Shown piece by piece: positions 54,184 through 62,791 of a stretch of 64,000 bases of DNA. The translations under genes and the position numbers were made by a program. The notes beneath the pieces were generated by a model that was not told the DNA's origin, made no database searches, and saw nothing but the letters and a program-made list of their open reading frames with translations. The stretch is from assembly GCA_032334235.1 (NCBI GenBank), contig JAVSGI010000005.1:2819501-2883500 (forward strand), given 5' to 3'. Position 1 is the stretch's first letter. Each line of letters opens with the position of its first letter. The DNA is from Paracoccaceae bacterium Fryx2. Lineage in GTDB: Bacteria > Pseudomonadota > Alphaproteobacteria > Rhodobacterales > Rhodobacteraceae.

Positions 54184-54638
54184 CCGTTCCTCCCTGATGA
54201 TGTGACGACTTCGTGGTCAGGCATCGCGTGATCGCGGGTGGCAGCAGGCGGTCAGGGTCAGCGGGGCCGCAATCATCCGCCCGGGCAGACGCGGGCCGCG
54301 GCGCAACACGGCGGCGTCAGGCCGCCGCACCGCCCGCTGCCCCGCCGGTTCACGACGGCACCGATTTCCCGAACACGCTCCCCGTCACCCATCGGCCTCC
54401 CCGCGCGATGATCGTGCAAAGGATGGCGCGGAACCGTCGTCGGTCAAGAAGACCTTGGTGGCATGTCGGGGTTTGGGAGGGTGCGCGGGACAAGGCGGCT
54501 GGGCTCGGAAGGGCGCACCATATGGTCGCGACCGGCAGCCAGGGCTTGAACTTGGCCGGAACATGCCCGATCACTTGCCGACGGCCTCCCATCAAGTGGA
54601 TTTCGGCCCAGACGACCCCAACAAATCAGGAGAACTGA
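54184..54638. other. Intergenic stretch upstream of the monooxygenase and the SGNH gene
   Basis: About 450 bp in which no gene with family traits was found. It must contain the monooxygenase promoter. GC content falls towards 54600, where the lower-GC SGNH region begins. AGGAGA at 54628-54633 is a good ribosome site that points to a start close to 54639-54651. Confidence 0.5.
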
Positions 54639-55159
54639 TTTACCATATACATTTCAGGTGGCTCCAATTCGATGATGAAGGACGGCTGGGTTTCGGTTTT
54701 CAGCCGTGACCATCCGGATCTCGTCAATCTGTCCATCGGCGCTTCGTCTTCGGTGATGGGGGCATATCGCTCGATCTTCGGAACCGGCATGCAGGCAGGG
54801 GACACGCTGGTCTGGGAATATGCGCTCAACGACGCCAACCATGTGCGCAAGGGCCATTCCGAATCCCGTCTGCTGCGTTTCGTCGAGCACCTGCTCATTC
54901 ACGGCCGGACATCCGGTATTCACTTTGCGCCGATCATTTTTACGCCCCTTCCAGACGAGAGAAACTTGGATCACAGCCCCTATCATCGCCAGCTGCACGA
55001 CCTGCTTCGGGCCTACCAGCTTGCGCCATTCGACATGTCGATCGAGTATCGCCAGGCACTCGGGGTCCAGAGGCTGCCGCGCGAGGTCTTCCTGAACGCC
55101 GCGCATTATGCGCATGACGACAACGTTAGAGACTTCATTGCAAAGGGCGCGACGCGCGC
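54639..55159 (+). pseudogene. SGNH/GDSL-hydrolase-like gene, 5' half, interrupted by IS21 element
   Basis: First half of a gene split by the IS at 55160. The frame encodes ISGGSNSMMKDGWVSVF, with a GGSNS block I (54657-54671, candidate catalytic serine), NLSIGASSSVMG, VWEYALNDANHV (block III-like Asn-Asp) and LNAAHYAHDDNVRDF (possible His of the triad). The first ATG is at 54672, inside block I. The frame is open only from 54639, so the start must be a non-ATG codon (ATA or ATT at 54645/54651) or has been lost to mutation. Codon use and GC are lower than in the neighbours. Removing the IS and one target copy joins it in frame to 57753-58218. Confidence 0.75.
55154..55159. repeat. Target-site duplication, left copy (GCGCGC)
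   Basis: GCGCGC directly before the IS tip; repeated at 57747-57752 directly after the other tip. A 6-bp duplication is within the range for IS21 elements. Confidence 0.75.
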
Positions 55160-55208
55160 TGTAGCGCGTCAACCAGCATGTCCGTGACCGTCAACCACGT
55201 TGGCCGGT
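55160..55208. repeat. IS21-family terminal inverted repeat, istB side
   Basis: 49-bp terminal repeat; 39 positions match the opposite end. The same sequence terminates copy 1 at 375. Confidence 0.85.
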
Positions 55209-55248
55209 TTTAGGCCGCTGGGTTGGCGTATCTGGAATTGTTTTTCGC

Positions 55249-56064
55249 TCAGCCTTCTCCTTTGTCCTTGTTGTCGGCGATGGTTGTCGTTGGCGGTCTG
55301 CTCAGCGCCTCTTTGTTGGAGGCGGCCGCGCGCTGGCGGAAGCTTTCGGCATTCATCTCCAGGATCGCTGCGTGATGAACCAGCCGGTCGATGGCGGCGA
55401 CGGTCATCGCCTTGTCCGGGAAGATCTGGTCCCAGCCGCTGAAGGGCTGGTTGGCGGCGATGGCGATGCTGCGGTATTCGTAGCGCCGGGCGATCAGCTC
55501 GAAGAGCACGCCTGTCTCGGCCTGATCCTTGTGGGCGTAGGTGATGTCGTCGAGGATGATCAGGTCGAACTTGTCGAGCTTGGCGAGCGCGGCTTCGAGC
55601 ACCAGATCGCGGCGGGCGGCCTGAAGTCGCTGCACCAGATCGCTGGTGCGGGTATAGAACACGCGGTGTCCCCGCTCGATCAGGGCATGGCCTATCGCGC
55701 AGAGAATGTGCGTTTTGCCCGTGCCGGAATTGCCGATGGCGATCAGATTGCCGCCACCCTCCAGCCAGTCGCCGGCCGCCAAGGCCTCGATCCGGGCGCG
55801 CGGCAGGGTTGGCAGCGCCTTGAAGTCGAAGGTCGCCAGCGTCTTGCCAGCCGGTAGCTGTGCCTCGTTCATGTGGCGCTGAATGCGGCGCATGTCGCGC
55901 TCGGCCAGTTCGTATTCCGCGAGGACAGCCAGAAAGCGGGCAGCGGGCCAGCCTTCGGTGTCGGCACGGGTGGCGATGTCGGCCCAAAGCTTGTGGAAGC
56001 TGGGCAGGCGCAGCGCGGTCAGCATGCCTGGCAGCGTGTGGATGTCGATCTCGCGGGAGGTCAT
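55249..56064 (-). CDS. istB: IstB transposition helper ATPase
   Basis: A 271-residue AAA+ ATPase, helper of IstA. Walker A is IGNSGTGKTHILCAIG (about 108-123) and Walker B is DLIILDDITYAHKD (about 168-181). It stimulates target choice and strand transfer by IstA. The start at 56064 overlaps the istA stop (ATGA). Its C-terminal 94 codons are duplicated exactly at 2-286. Confidence 0.95.
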   Translation of the reverse strand: MTSREIDIHTLPGMLTALRLPSFHKLWADIATRADTEGWPAARFLAVLAEYELAERDMRRIQRHMNEAQLPAGKTLATFDFKALPTLPRARIEALAAGDWLEGGGNLIAIGNSGTGKTHILCAIGHALIERGHRVFYTRTSDLVQRLQAARRDLVLEAALAKLDKFDLIILDDITYAHKDQAETGVLFELIARRYEYRSIAIAANQPFSGWDQIFPDKAMTVAAIDRLVHHAAILEMNAESFRQRAAASNKEALSRPPTTTIADNKDKGEG

Positions 56065-57566
56065 GCGCAGGCTCCCAGAAGGGCATCGAAGCTGTCGAGC
56101 GAGGGATGGGCGACGGCAACATCTCTCGGCAGCGCCGTTTGCCGCGGGTTCAGGCAGGATGCCAGAGGTCCGGGATCGGGCACCCGGCCCGCGTCCAATT
56201 CTGCTGCCAGCAGATGTGCCAGTTCCGCCTCGCAGGCCCGGTCGTGGGCGATGAACAGCAGGTCGACCATGCGGCGGCAGGCGTCGCGGCGGGGCAGATC
56301 GCGCTGTAGCACCTTCCAGGCCTCAGCGTATTCGGTTCGCGGGAACAGGCTGTCGCGGTAGATCGAACTCCACAGGGCTTGCGGTTTGCGCCGCAGCGCA
56401 TGGATGACGTGATGGTAGTTGATGACATGCACGCGATGGCCGTCGCCGCGACCACGCGCCCTTGTATGGCTGACGACCAGGGTGCTGCCGAGAAAGGCCT
56501 CAAGGCGATCGTCGTAAAGGTGGACCCGCAAGCGCTGCCCGATCAGCTGCGACGGGGCGCTGTAGAAGATGCTCTTGACCAGAAAGCCGCCGGTGCGGGT
56601 GACCGGAACCACGGTCTCTGTAAAGTCGGTGGTGCGCCGGAGCGGCAGGGGCTTCAGATGCGCCCGTTCCACCTGCGTGGCCGCCGCCCGCTGCCGGTTG
56701 CGCCGTGCCACCAGAATGTCGACGAAGCGCCGGTAGTCCTCAATGCTGGCGAAGTCGCGGCTGCCGCGCAGGATCAGCGCCTGTTCGATGGCCTTCTTCA
56801 GGTGCCGGTTCTGGGATTCCACCGCGCCGTTCTCATGAGCTTCCCCGCGGTTGTTGCGACTGGCCTCCATGCCGTAATGGCCGACGAAGGCATTGTAGCG
56901 CGTGGTGATATCCTGGCGCTGGTCAGCCGTCAGGTTGCGGAAAGCGGCCGAGAGGCTGTCGGTGCGATGCTCCTGTGGTGCCCCGCCGAGCGACCAGAGC
57001 GCCTGCTGCAGGTTCTCGGCCAAGGCCGTGAAGCTCTCCCCGCCCAGGACCACCCCGACATGCTCCCACCGGCTGTAGACCATGACGAAGTGGTAGAGCA
57101 GATGCGGGAATAGCTGGCCCGCGATCGTCACCTCCAGCTCCTCGGCATGAGTGAAGTCGGACTGGGCCATGCGGCCCGGCTCCGGCGTCTGGCGGAAGAT
57201 GATGTCGCGCTCGGGCCCGTTCAGCGCCCGCCACTGCCGCACCCGCCGTTCCAGGGTGCGCCGGATGCGGTCGTCGGGGAAGGCCAGCGGGTGCAGGCCC
57301 TGAAGGTGGCGCAGCAGGGTGACGGCCTGCAAAGTGCTGTCCCTCTCCAGCAAAGGAAGGATGTCGCCCTCCCAATAACCCTCGAGGGGATCGGCCACCG
57401 TGCGCCCGTGAACAATCTTGCGGTTCGAGGGCAGCGTCGGATTGGCATCGAACCGTCGGGCCGTGCGCTCACTGAACCCGGCGCGGGCGGCCGACGTGCG
57501 CTGACTGTGATATCGGAGGTCGGACATGTATAATCTCAATTGCTGGTCGGTGATGGGTTTGTAGGC
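56061..57566 (-). CDS. istA: IstA DDE transposase
   Basis: A transposase of about 501 residues. An N-terminal helix-turn-helix is seen in YMSDLRYHSQRTSAARAGFSERTARR, and the DDE catalytic core has aspartates in MAQSDFTHAEEL and PQEHRTDSLSAAF and the glutamate in ENGAVESQNRHLKKAIEQ. The best start is the TTG at 57566 (followed by AYKPITDQQL, common to IS21 relatives); an ATG at 57527 is the alternative. The longer open frame to 57647 would run into the terminal repeat region. No frameshift or stop is seen, so the element may be active. Confidence 0.9.
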   Translation of the reverse strand, partial: AYKPITDQQLRLYMSDLRYHSQRTSAARAGFSERTARRFDANPTLPSNRKIVHGRTVADPLEGYWEGDILPLLERDSTLQAVTLLRHLQGLHPLAFPDDRIRRTLERRVRQWRALNGPERDIIFRQTPEPGRMAQSDFTHAEELEVTIAGQLFPHLLYHFVMVYSRWEHVGVVLGGESFTALAENLQQALWSLGGAPQEHRTDSLSAAFRNLTADQRQDITTRYNAFVGHYGMEASRNNRGEAHENGAVESQNRHLKKAIEQALILRGSRDFASIEDYRRFVDILVARRNRQRAAATQVERAHLKPLPLRRTTDFTETVVPVTRTGGFLVKSIFYSAPSQLIGQRLRVHLYDDRLEAFLGSTLVVSHTRARGRGDGHRVHVINYHHVIHALRRKPQALWSSIYRDSLFPRTEYAEAWKVLQRDLPRRDACRRMVDLLFIAHDRACEAELAHLLAAELDAGRVPDPGPLASCLNPRQTALPRDVAVAHPSLDSFDALLGACA

Positions 57567-57697
57567 CAACCCGGATCCTCCGTTTGACGGCAGAGGAACC
57601 CGGCTTACCAACCCGCAGCGACCAGCACCTTCCCCGAAATCACTCAAGCCGGTGGGGCTGCCCTCCAGACGGGCATGCCCGTCTTCCGTTCAGCCCC

Positions 57698-57746
57698 ACC
57701 GGCCAAGGTGGTTGCCGGCACCGGCCAAGATGGTTGTCGCGCAACA
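57698..57746. repeat. IS21-family terminal inverted repeat, istA side
   Basis: 49-bp terminal repeat, partner of 55160-55208, ending in ...CGCGCAACA. Confidence 0.85.
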
Positions 57747-57752
57747 GCGCGC
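57747..57752. repeat. Target-site duplication, right copy (GCGCGC)
   Basis: Second copy of the 6-bp target duplication; see 55154-55159. Confidence 0.75.
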
Positions 57753-58218
57753 CGTCGCCGAGGCGCGTGTTCCGGCCGATATCCTGCCGATCTACGCCGG
57801 AAACAAGCGGCTGCATCTGCATCACGGTTTTGCCATCGACCGGTTCCGCAACAGCGTGCTCGACGTACCGGTCGCCATGCCTCCGGTCAGCCAGACCTTC
57901 GATCTTGATGGCGAACTGGCGGCCCTGGTCGTGCTGACCACGCTCAACGATGCGGCATTTGAGGTCCGTCTAGCGGGACAATCGGTGCATATGTCCGCGA
58001 CGCAACGGAATGGCACGTTTGCCAAGCCACTACTGAAGGTTTTTTCGTGTAGTCGCGCGTTGGGGAAGCCGTGGCTATATGCCACCGGAGACAGTGTTGA
58101 AATCCGCCAGTCCAGCGCGTGCGAACCGACTTACGCGGAAGTGGGCTGCCGCCAGAAATTGAAAAACCCGATGCAAGATCCGCAATCAAAAGTCGTGGGT
58201 ATCCTGACGGAAGCCTGA
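57753..58218 (+). pseudogene. SGNH/GDSL-hydrolase-like gene, 3' half
   Basis: Continuation of the gene that begins near 54639. The last two bases before the IS (GC) and base 57753 (C) complete an alanine codon, after which the frame reads VAEARVPADILPIYAGNKRL to a stop at 58216-58218. The joined open frame from 54672 would be 317 codons plus stop. The C-terminal part contains RLHLHHGFAIDRFRN and FEVRLAGQSVHMSA and has no domain that I recognise. GC content is clearly below the neighbours, as in the 5' half, suggesting a transferred gene. Confidence 0.75.
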
Positions 58219-58283
58219 TCACTCCGCGCCGGGTCACTCTGCGATCCCCCGGCGCGCCGACATTGCAGCGGGCGGAAACGGGT

Positions 58284-59258
58284 TCACGCGGGGGTCGGCG
58301 GCGCCACCTCGGCCAGGCCCTCGAACAGCACGGTGCTGAGGTAGCGTTCGCCCGAATCCGGCAGGACCACCACGATGGTCTTGCCCGCATTTTCCGGCCG
58401 CTTTGCCAGACGAACCGCTACTGCCGCCGCCGCGCCGCAGGAAATGCCCGCCAGAATGCCTTCTTCGCGCGCCAGCCGCCGGGCAACCTCCACCGCCTCC
58501 TCGTTGCTGACCTGCTCGATGGCGTCGATCAGGCTCAGGTCCATCACCCCCGGCACGAAGCCCGCGCCGATGCCCTGGATCTTGTGCGGGCCGGGGGCCA
58601 CAGCCAGCCCGTCGCGGGTCTGCGTCAGCACCGGGCTTGCCGCAGGTTCCACCGCGACCGAGAGCACCGCCTTGCCCTGCGTGTGCTTGAGATAGCGCGT
58701 GACGCCGGTGATCGTGCCGCCGGTGCCCACCCCTGCCACGAAGATGTCGATGTTGCCGCCGGTATCCTTCCAGATCTCCGGCCCGGTCGTCGCCTCGTGG
58801 ATCGCCGGGTTCGCCGGGTTCTCGAACTGCTGCAGCAGCACGTACTTCGGGTCGCTTTCGGCGATTTCCATCGCCTTCGCAATCGCGCCCTTCATGCCCT
58901 TGGCGCCCTCGGTCAGCACCAGCGTCGCGCCATAGGCCAGCAGCAGCTTGCGCCGCTCGATGCTCATCGTCTCGGGCATGGTCAGCGTGATCGGGATGCC
59001 CCGCGCAGCGGCCACGAAGGCCAGCGCGATGCCGGTGTTGCCGCTGGTCGGCTCCACCAGTTCCTTGCCGGGGCCCAGCAGGCCGCGCGCCTCGGCATCC
59101 CAGATCATCGCGGCACCGATGCGGCACTTCACGGAATAGGCCGGGTTGCGCCCCTCGATCTTTGCCAGAACGGTCGCCCCCGCTCCGTCGGTGATGCGGT
59201 TCAGCCGAACCAGAGGCGTGTTGCCGATGGACTGCGAGTTGTCGTCATATATGGACAT
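58284..59258 (-). CDS. cysK: Cysteine synthase A
   Basis: A 324-residue O-acetylserine sulfhydrylase, making cysteine from O-acetylserine and sulfide. Motifs: [13 protein letters not shown] at the N-terminus, the PLP lysine in [14 protein letters not shown] (about 44), the substrate loop [11 protein letters not shown] (about 69-79), and [16 protein letters not shown] for phosphate binding (about 175). The start is the ATG at 59258 (MSIYDDNSQ); codons further upstream are not family-like. It stands alone between the interrupted SGNH gene and the transporter operon. Confidence 0.93.
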   Translation of the reverse strand: MSIYDDNSQSIGNTPLVRLNRITDGAGATVLAKIEGRNPAYSVKCRIGAAMIWDAEARGLLGPGKELVEPTSGNTGIALAFVAAARGIPITLTMPETMSIERRKLLLAYGATLVLTEGAKGMKGAIAKAMEIAESDPKYVLLQQFENPANPAIHEATTGPEIWKDTGGNIDIFVAGVGTGGTITGVTRYLKHTQGKAVLSVAVEPAASPVLTQTRDGLAVAPGPHKIQGIGAGFVPGVMDLSLIDAIEQVSNEEAVEVARRLAREEGILAGISCGAAAAVAVRLAKRPENAGKTIVVVLPDSGERYLSTVLFEGLAEVAPPTPA

Positions 59259-59385
59259 CTTGACCCTCAAAGCTGAACTTGCCTGACCGTAGGGCAGGGT
59301 GACACCGGGGTAAACTCCAAAGAAATGCCCGGCGGGGGAAGAATACTCTCCGCCAGGGCCCGGCAACAGCAAGGATTCGCCGGGG

Positions 59386-60423
59386 TCACAGCCGGTCCAG
59401 CACGCGCCCCATCGCGTCGGCCACGCCTTGCCAGCCGGGCAGCCCCTGCCCCCGGCGGGCAGAGCCTGCGGCCAGCGCGCCCCGCCGCGCGGCATCGGTC
59501 AGCAGCAGCCGCAACCCGCCCGCAAAGGCCGCCGCATCGTCCGTCGGCAGCAGCAGCCCGGCAGCCCCGGTCACGGTGTCGGGCACCGCCCCGGTGGCGC
59601 AGGTCACGATGGGCAGGCCGTGGGCCATCGCCTCGGCAAAGACCATGCCGTAGCCTTCATAGCGCGTCGCCAGCGCAAAGATCGTGGCGGCCCGGTAGCG
59701 CGCCTGCAGGGCGGCATCGTCCAGCAGCCCGGCCAGCCGCAGCCGCCCGCCCAGCGCCCGGCCCTGCCGGTGCAGGGCGTCCGCCACCGCCGCATCGTGC
59801 GTGCCGCCGACGATCTCGGCGCTCCACTCCAGATCGGTGATCCGCGACAGCGCGTCGATCAGCACGTCATGCCCCTTGCGCGCCGCGAGCAGCCCCACCG
59901 ACAGGATCAGCGGCGGGTTTTGCGGCTGCTGCGGCAGCAACGGCCGGTCCACCCCCGGCGGGGCGATGGTGATGCGGTCGGGCGTCACCGCGAAATCGGC
60001 CGCCAGAATCGCGGCGGTGTGGGGGCTTGGCACCACGACATGCGCGGCCAGCGTCAGGTTCGCGGCCTCGCGCTGCAGCAGGGGGCGGGCGCGGTCCGGC
60101 GTCAGCCCAGTTTCCAGCCCCAGCGGATGGTGGATCATCGCGACGATCGGTGCGCGCACCAGTGCCAACCCCGCAGTATCGACCGCGCCAAACACCAGCC
60201 CGTCGATGATCAGCGGCACATCGCCCGGCACCGCCGCCATCAGCGCCACCGCCTGCGCCATCTCGGCGGGGGAGGGGGCGGGGAAACTTGCCGCCAGTTC
60301 CAGATGCGCCACCGCGCGCCCGGCGTCGCGCAGCCCCTGCAGCATCCGGTGTTCGTAGATGTAACCGCCGGTCTTCTGCGTGATGTCGCCCGGCACGGCG
60401 AAGGCGGCGGGGCGGGGCGTCAT
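59386..60423 (-). CDS. Family 4-type glycosyltransferase
   Basis: A 345-residue GT-B glycosyltransferase of the GT4 group. The N-terminal half shows [20 protein letters not shown]; the C-terminal half has [23 protein letters not shown] (about 168-190) and the donor-sugar motif [20 protein letters not shown] (about 253-272). It probably transfers a sugar from a nucleotide donor. Unexpectedly it is translationally coupled (4-bp overlap) to the ABC permease gene upstream, so it is the last gene of a transporter operon. The start (60423) is an ATG. Confidence 0.85.
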   Translation of the reverse strand: MTPRPAAFAVPGDITQKTGGYIYEHRMLQGLRDAGRAVAHLELAASFPAPSPAEMAQAVALMAAVPGDVPLIIDGLVFGAVDTAGLALVRAPIVAMIHHPLGLETGLTPDRARPLLQREAANLTLAAHVVVPSPHTAAILAADFAVTPDRITIAPPGVDRPLLPQQPQNPPLILSVGLLAARKGHDVLIDALSRITDLEWSAEIVGGTHDAAVADALHRQGRALGGRLRLAGLLDDAALQARYRAATIFALATRYEGYGMVFAEAMAHGLPIVTCATGAVPDTVTGAAGLLLPTDDAAAFAGGLRLLLTDAARRGALAAGSARRGQGLPGWQGVADAMGRVLDRL

Positions 60424-61979
60424 CGCGCCAGATGCTCGCTGGCATAGACCCGCAGCACCGCGCGTTCCAGCATCTCGGCCGCGACATAGGCCAGTGCGGC
60501 AGTCACGGAAATCAGCACGATCGCGCTCCACAACATGCCATAGGCCGAGGTCGAGGCGGTCATGGCCATCAGGCTGCCGATGCCTGCGCCGGTCGCCAGC
60601 CATTCGGCGGTGGTCGCGGCCAGGATCGCCGCCGGAACCGCCATCCGGGCCGATGCGAAGAAGGCAGGCAGCATCGCCGGAATCTGGGCATGGACCATCC
60701 TTTGCCAGCGGCTTGAGGCGTAGCTGTCGAACAGGTCCAGCACCTGCCCCGGTGTCTGGCGCAGGCCCTGCAGGCAGGCGACCAGCGTCGGAAAGAAGAT
60801 CATCACCGCGACGATGGTGATGGTCCCCGCCGCCCCCCGCCCCAGTGCAATCACGATCAAGGGCGCGGTGGTGATGATCGGCACCGAGCGCAGCGCGATT
60901 GCCAGCGGCAGCGCGGTCGCGGCCACCCTGGGCCACAGCACCATCGCCGCCGCCAGCCCCGCCCCCAGCGCCAGCCCGATGAAATACCCCGGCACGGTCA
61001 GCATCAGCGTTTCAATGAACGCCGCCAGCAGCGTGGCCCGGTTCGTCGCCGCCCCCGGCGCGGTGACCAGAAAATCCCACACATCGCCGGGGCGCTTGGC
61101 AAAGAACGGGTTCAGGTCGAACAGCGCCATCCCCCCTTGCCACAGCGCCAGCACCACCCCCACCAGCAGCCCCAGCCGCAGCAAAGGCGACCCGCCCCTC
61201 CCGCCCCGCGCCACCGGCGCCGCCAGAATCAGCGCGGGCGGCGTGCCGCCCCGCCGCCCCAGCCAGCCCAATGCGGCATAGGCCGCCACCGCCACCGCTG
61301 CCGCCACGCAGGCCAGCGCCCAGGTTGCGGGCAGGTCCAGCCCGCGCATCGCCCGGATCACCAGCACCCCCATGCCGCGCTCGGCCCCGGTGAACTCGCC
61401 CACCATCGCGCCCAGAAACGCGGCCGGGGCGGCGATCTGCAACCCGGCGATGAAATACGGCAGCGCGGCACGAACGCGGATGCGGTAAAGCTCGGTCAGC
61501 CGACCCTGACCGTAACTGCGCACCAGATCCAGCCAGCTTGCCGGAGTGGCGCGCAAGCCCACCATCAGCGTGAGATACGTCGTGAAATACACCGCCAGCG
61601 CCGCCAGCGTGATCTGCGGCCCCATCCCCGGGCCATAAAGCACCCGCAGGATCGGCCCGGTCGCCACCAGCGGCAGGCAGAACACCAGCAAAGCCAGCGC
61701 CGACACCAGCCGCTCGGCCCGCGGCACCAGCAGCACCGCCACCGCCAGCCCCACCGCTGCCAGATTGCCCCACAGAAACCCCAGCGCCGCCGCCTGCAGC
61801 GTGACCCCCAGCGCCCGCGCCATCAGCCCTGCATTGGCCCAAAGCCACCCCGCAACCTCCACCGGCCCCGCCAGCAGGTATGACCCCTCCAGCACCATCG
61901 CAAGCGCCTGCCACCCCAGCAGCGCGGCCAGAATGCCCAGACCCCGCACACGCGGGCGCGGTGCCGCCAGCGCGATCAT
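60420..61979 (-). CDS. Fused double permease of an SsuC/ThiX-type ABC importer
   Basis: A 519-residue protein made of two BPD_transp_1 domains in tandem. The N-terminal permease (about 1-245) ends in a helix near AYAALGWLGR; the second begins near LLRLGLLVGVVLALW (about 265). EAA-like loops are seen in both: SYGQGRLTELYRIRVRAALP and DSYASSRWQRMVHAQIPAML. Nitrate/sulfonate/pyrimidine importers usually have a single such permease as a homodimer, so this fusion probably supplies the whole membrane domain. It overlaps the ATPase gene by 4 bp. Confidence 0.87.
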   Translation of the reverse strand: MIALAAPRPRVRGLGILAALLGWQALAMVLEGSYLLAGPVEVAGWLWANAGLMARALGVTLQAAALGFLWGNLAAVGLAVAVLLVPRAERLVSALALLVFCLPLVATGPILRVLYGPGMGPQITLAALAVYFTTYLTLMVGLRATPASWLDLVRSYGQGRLTELYRIRVRAALPYFIAGLQIAAPAAFLGAMVGEFTGAERGMGVLVIRAMRGLDLPATWALACVAAAVAVAAYAALGWLGRRGGTPPALILAAPVARGGRGGSPLLRLGLLVGVVLALWQGGMALFDLNPFFAKRPGDVWDFLVTAPGAATNRATLLAAFIETLMLTVPGYFIGLALGAGLAAAMVLWPRVAATALPLAIALRSVPIITTAPLIVIALGRGAAGTITIVAVMIFFPTLVACLQGLRQTPGQVLDLFDSYASSRWQRMVHAQIPAMLPAFFASARMAVPAAILAATTAEWLATGAGIGSLMAMTASTSAYGMLWSAIVLISVTAALAYVAAEMLERAVLRVYASEHLAR

Positions 61980-62791
61980 TCAGCCGCCAGTGCGTCCGCG
62001 TCGGGCAGCGACCCGGCCCACAGCGCCTCGGACACATGATCGGTCAGGTCGCGAAACGCGGGCAGGCGGGTCACCTCATGGCCGCGCGGCTGATCGAACG
62101 GCACCGCGATGTCGGCCACCACCGCGCCGGGGCGGGGCGAGAACACGATCACCCGGTCGGCCAGCAGCACCGCCTCGGCAACCGAATGGGTGACCAGAAT
62201 CGTCGTGGTGCCGCGCTTTTGCCAAAGCTGCGGCAGGTCGTGGTTCAGCCGCATCCGCGTCAGCTCGTCCACGGCGCCGAACGGTTCGTCCAGCAGCAAC
62301 AGTCCCGGCTCGCCCACCAGACAGCGCGCGATGGCAACGCGCTGGCGCATCCCGCCCGAAAGCTCGGCCGGGCGGCGGTCCTCGAACGCGCCCAGCCCGA
62401 CAAGGGTGATCAGCCGGTCCACCGCCGCCGCGTCGGCGGGCAGGCGGGCCAGCGTGCGGGCCAGCGCGATGTTCCCGCGCACCGTCCGCCACGGCAACAG
62501 CGCCGCATCCTGAAACGCCATCGCGAGGCCCGCCCGCTTGCGCACCGCCAGCGGGCTGTCGCCGTCGATGCTCACCGTTCCCGCACTCGCCACTTCCAGC
62601 CCGGCGATCAGCCGCAGCAGGGTGGACTTGCCGCAGCCCGAGGGCCCCACCAGCGCCGTCGTGCTGCCCGCCGCGAACACCAGATCGGTCGGCGCCAGCG
62701 CGGGCACAGCCGCCTCTGCCGTCCCGAAGGTGCGGGCAAGGCCGCGGCATACCACCTCGGGCGGTGCCGAAGGGGTCGGTTCAGGTGCCAT
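61976..62791 (-). CDS. ABC importer ATPase (SsuB/ThiZ-like)
   Basis: A 271-residue ATP-binding subunit of the nitrate/sulfonate/taurine-type group. Walker A is VGPSGCGKSTLLRLIAGLE, the Q-loop MAFQDAALLPWRTV (family-typical), the signature [15 protein letters not shown] and Walker B LLLLDEPFGAVDELTR. It overlaps the binding protein gene by 11 bp and the fused permease gene by 4 bp. Confidence 0.9.
   Translation of the reverse strand: MAPEPTPSAPPEVVCRGLARTFGTAEAAVPALAPTDLVFAAGSTTALVGPSGCGKSTLLRLIAGLEVASAGTVSIDGDSPLAVRKRAGLAMAFQDAALLPWRTVRGNIALARTLARLPADAAAVDRLITLVGLGAFEDRRPAELSGGMRQRVAIARCLVGEPGLLLLDEPFGAVDELTRMRLNHDLPQLWQKRGTTTILVTHSVAEAVLLADRVIVFSPRPGAVVADIAVPFDQPRGHEVTRLPAFRDLTDHVSEALWAGSLPDADALAAE

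Larger units (their letters stand above)
55160..57746 (-). mobile_element. Complete IS21-family insertion sequence (copy 2), 2587 bp
   Basis: The element carries istA and istB overlapping by 4 bp on the minus strand. Its ends are imperfect inverted repeats of 49 bp (39 matches): 55160-55208 begins TGTAGCGCGTCAACCA and 57698-57746 (read inward) begins TGTTGCGCGACAACCA. Both tips start with 5'-TGT, as is usual for the family. Within each end a TTGGCCGG motif recurs, resembling the multiple IstA-binding repeats of IS21. A 6-bp direct repeat flanks it. It interrupts an SGNH-hydrolase-like gene. Confidence 0.93.

Noticed and set aside
54213-54638. A 141-codon plus-strand frame before the SGNH gene
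   Set aside because: No domain, Arg/Pro-rich composition, and it overlaps the expected promoter of the monooxygenase gene.
1-57746. The IS21 pair as a composite transposon carrying the catabolic genes
   Set aside because: IS21 elements move singly, the copies are inverted, copy 2 has its own target duplication with both flanks from one gene, and the far end of copy 1 is not visible. Nothing shows joint movement.
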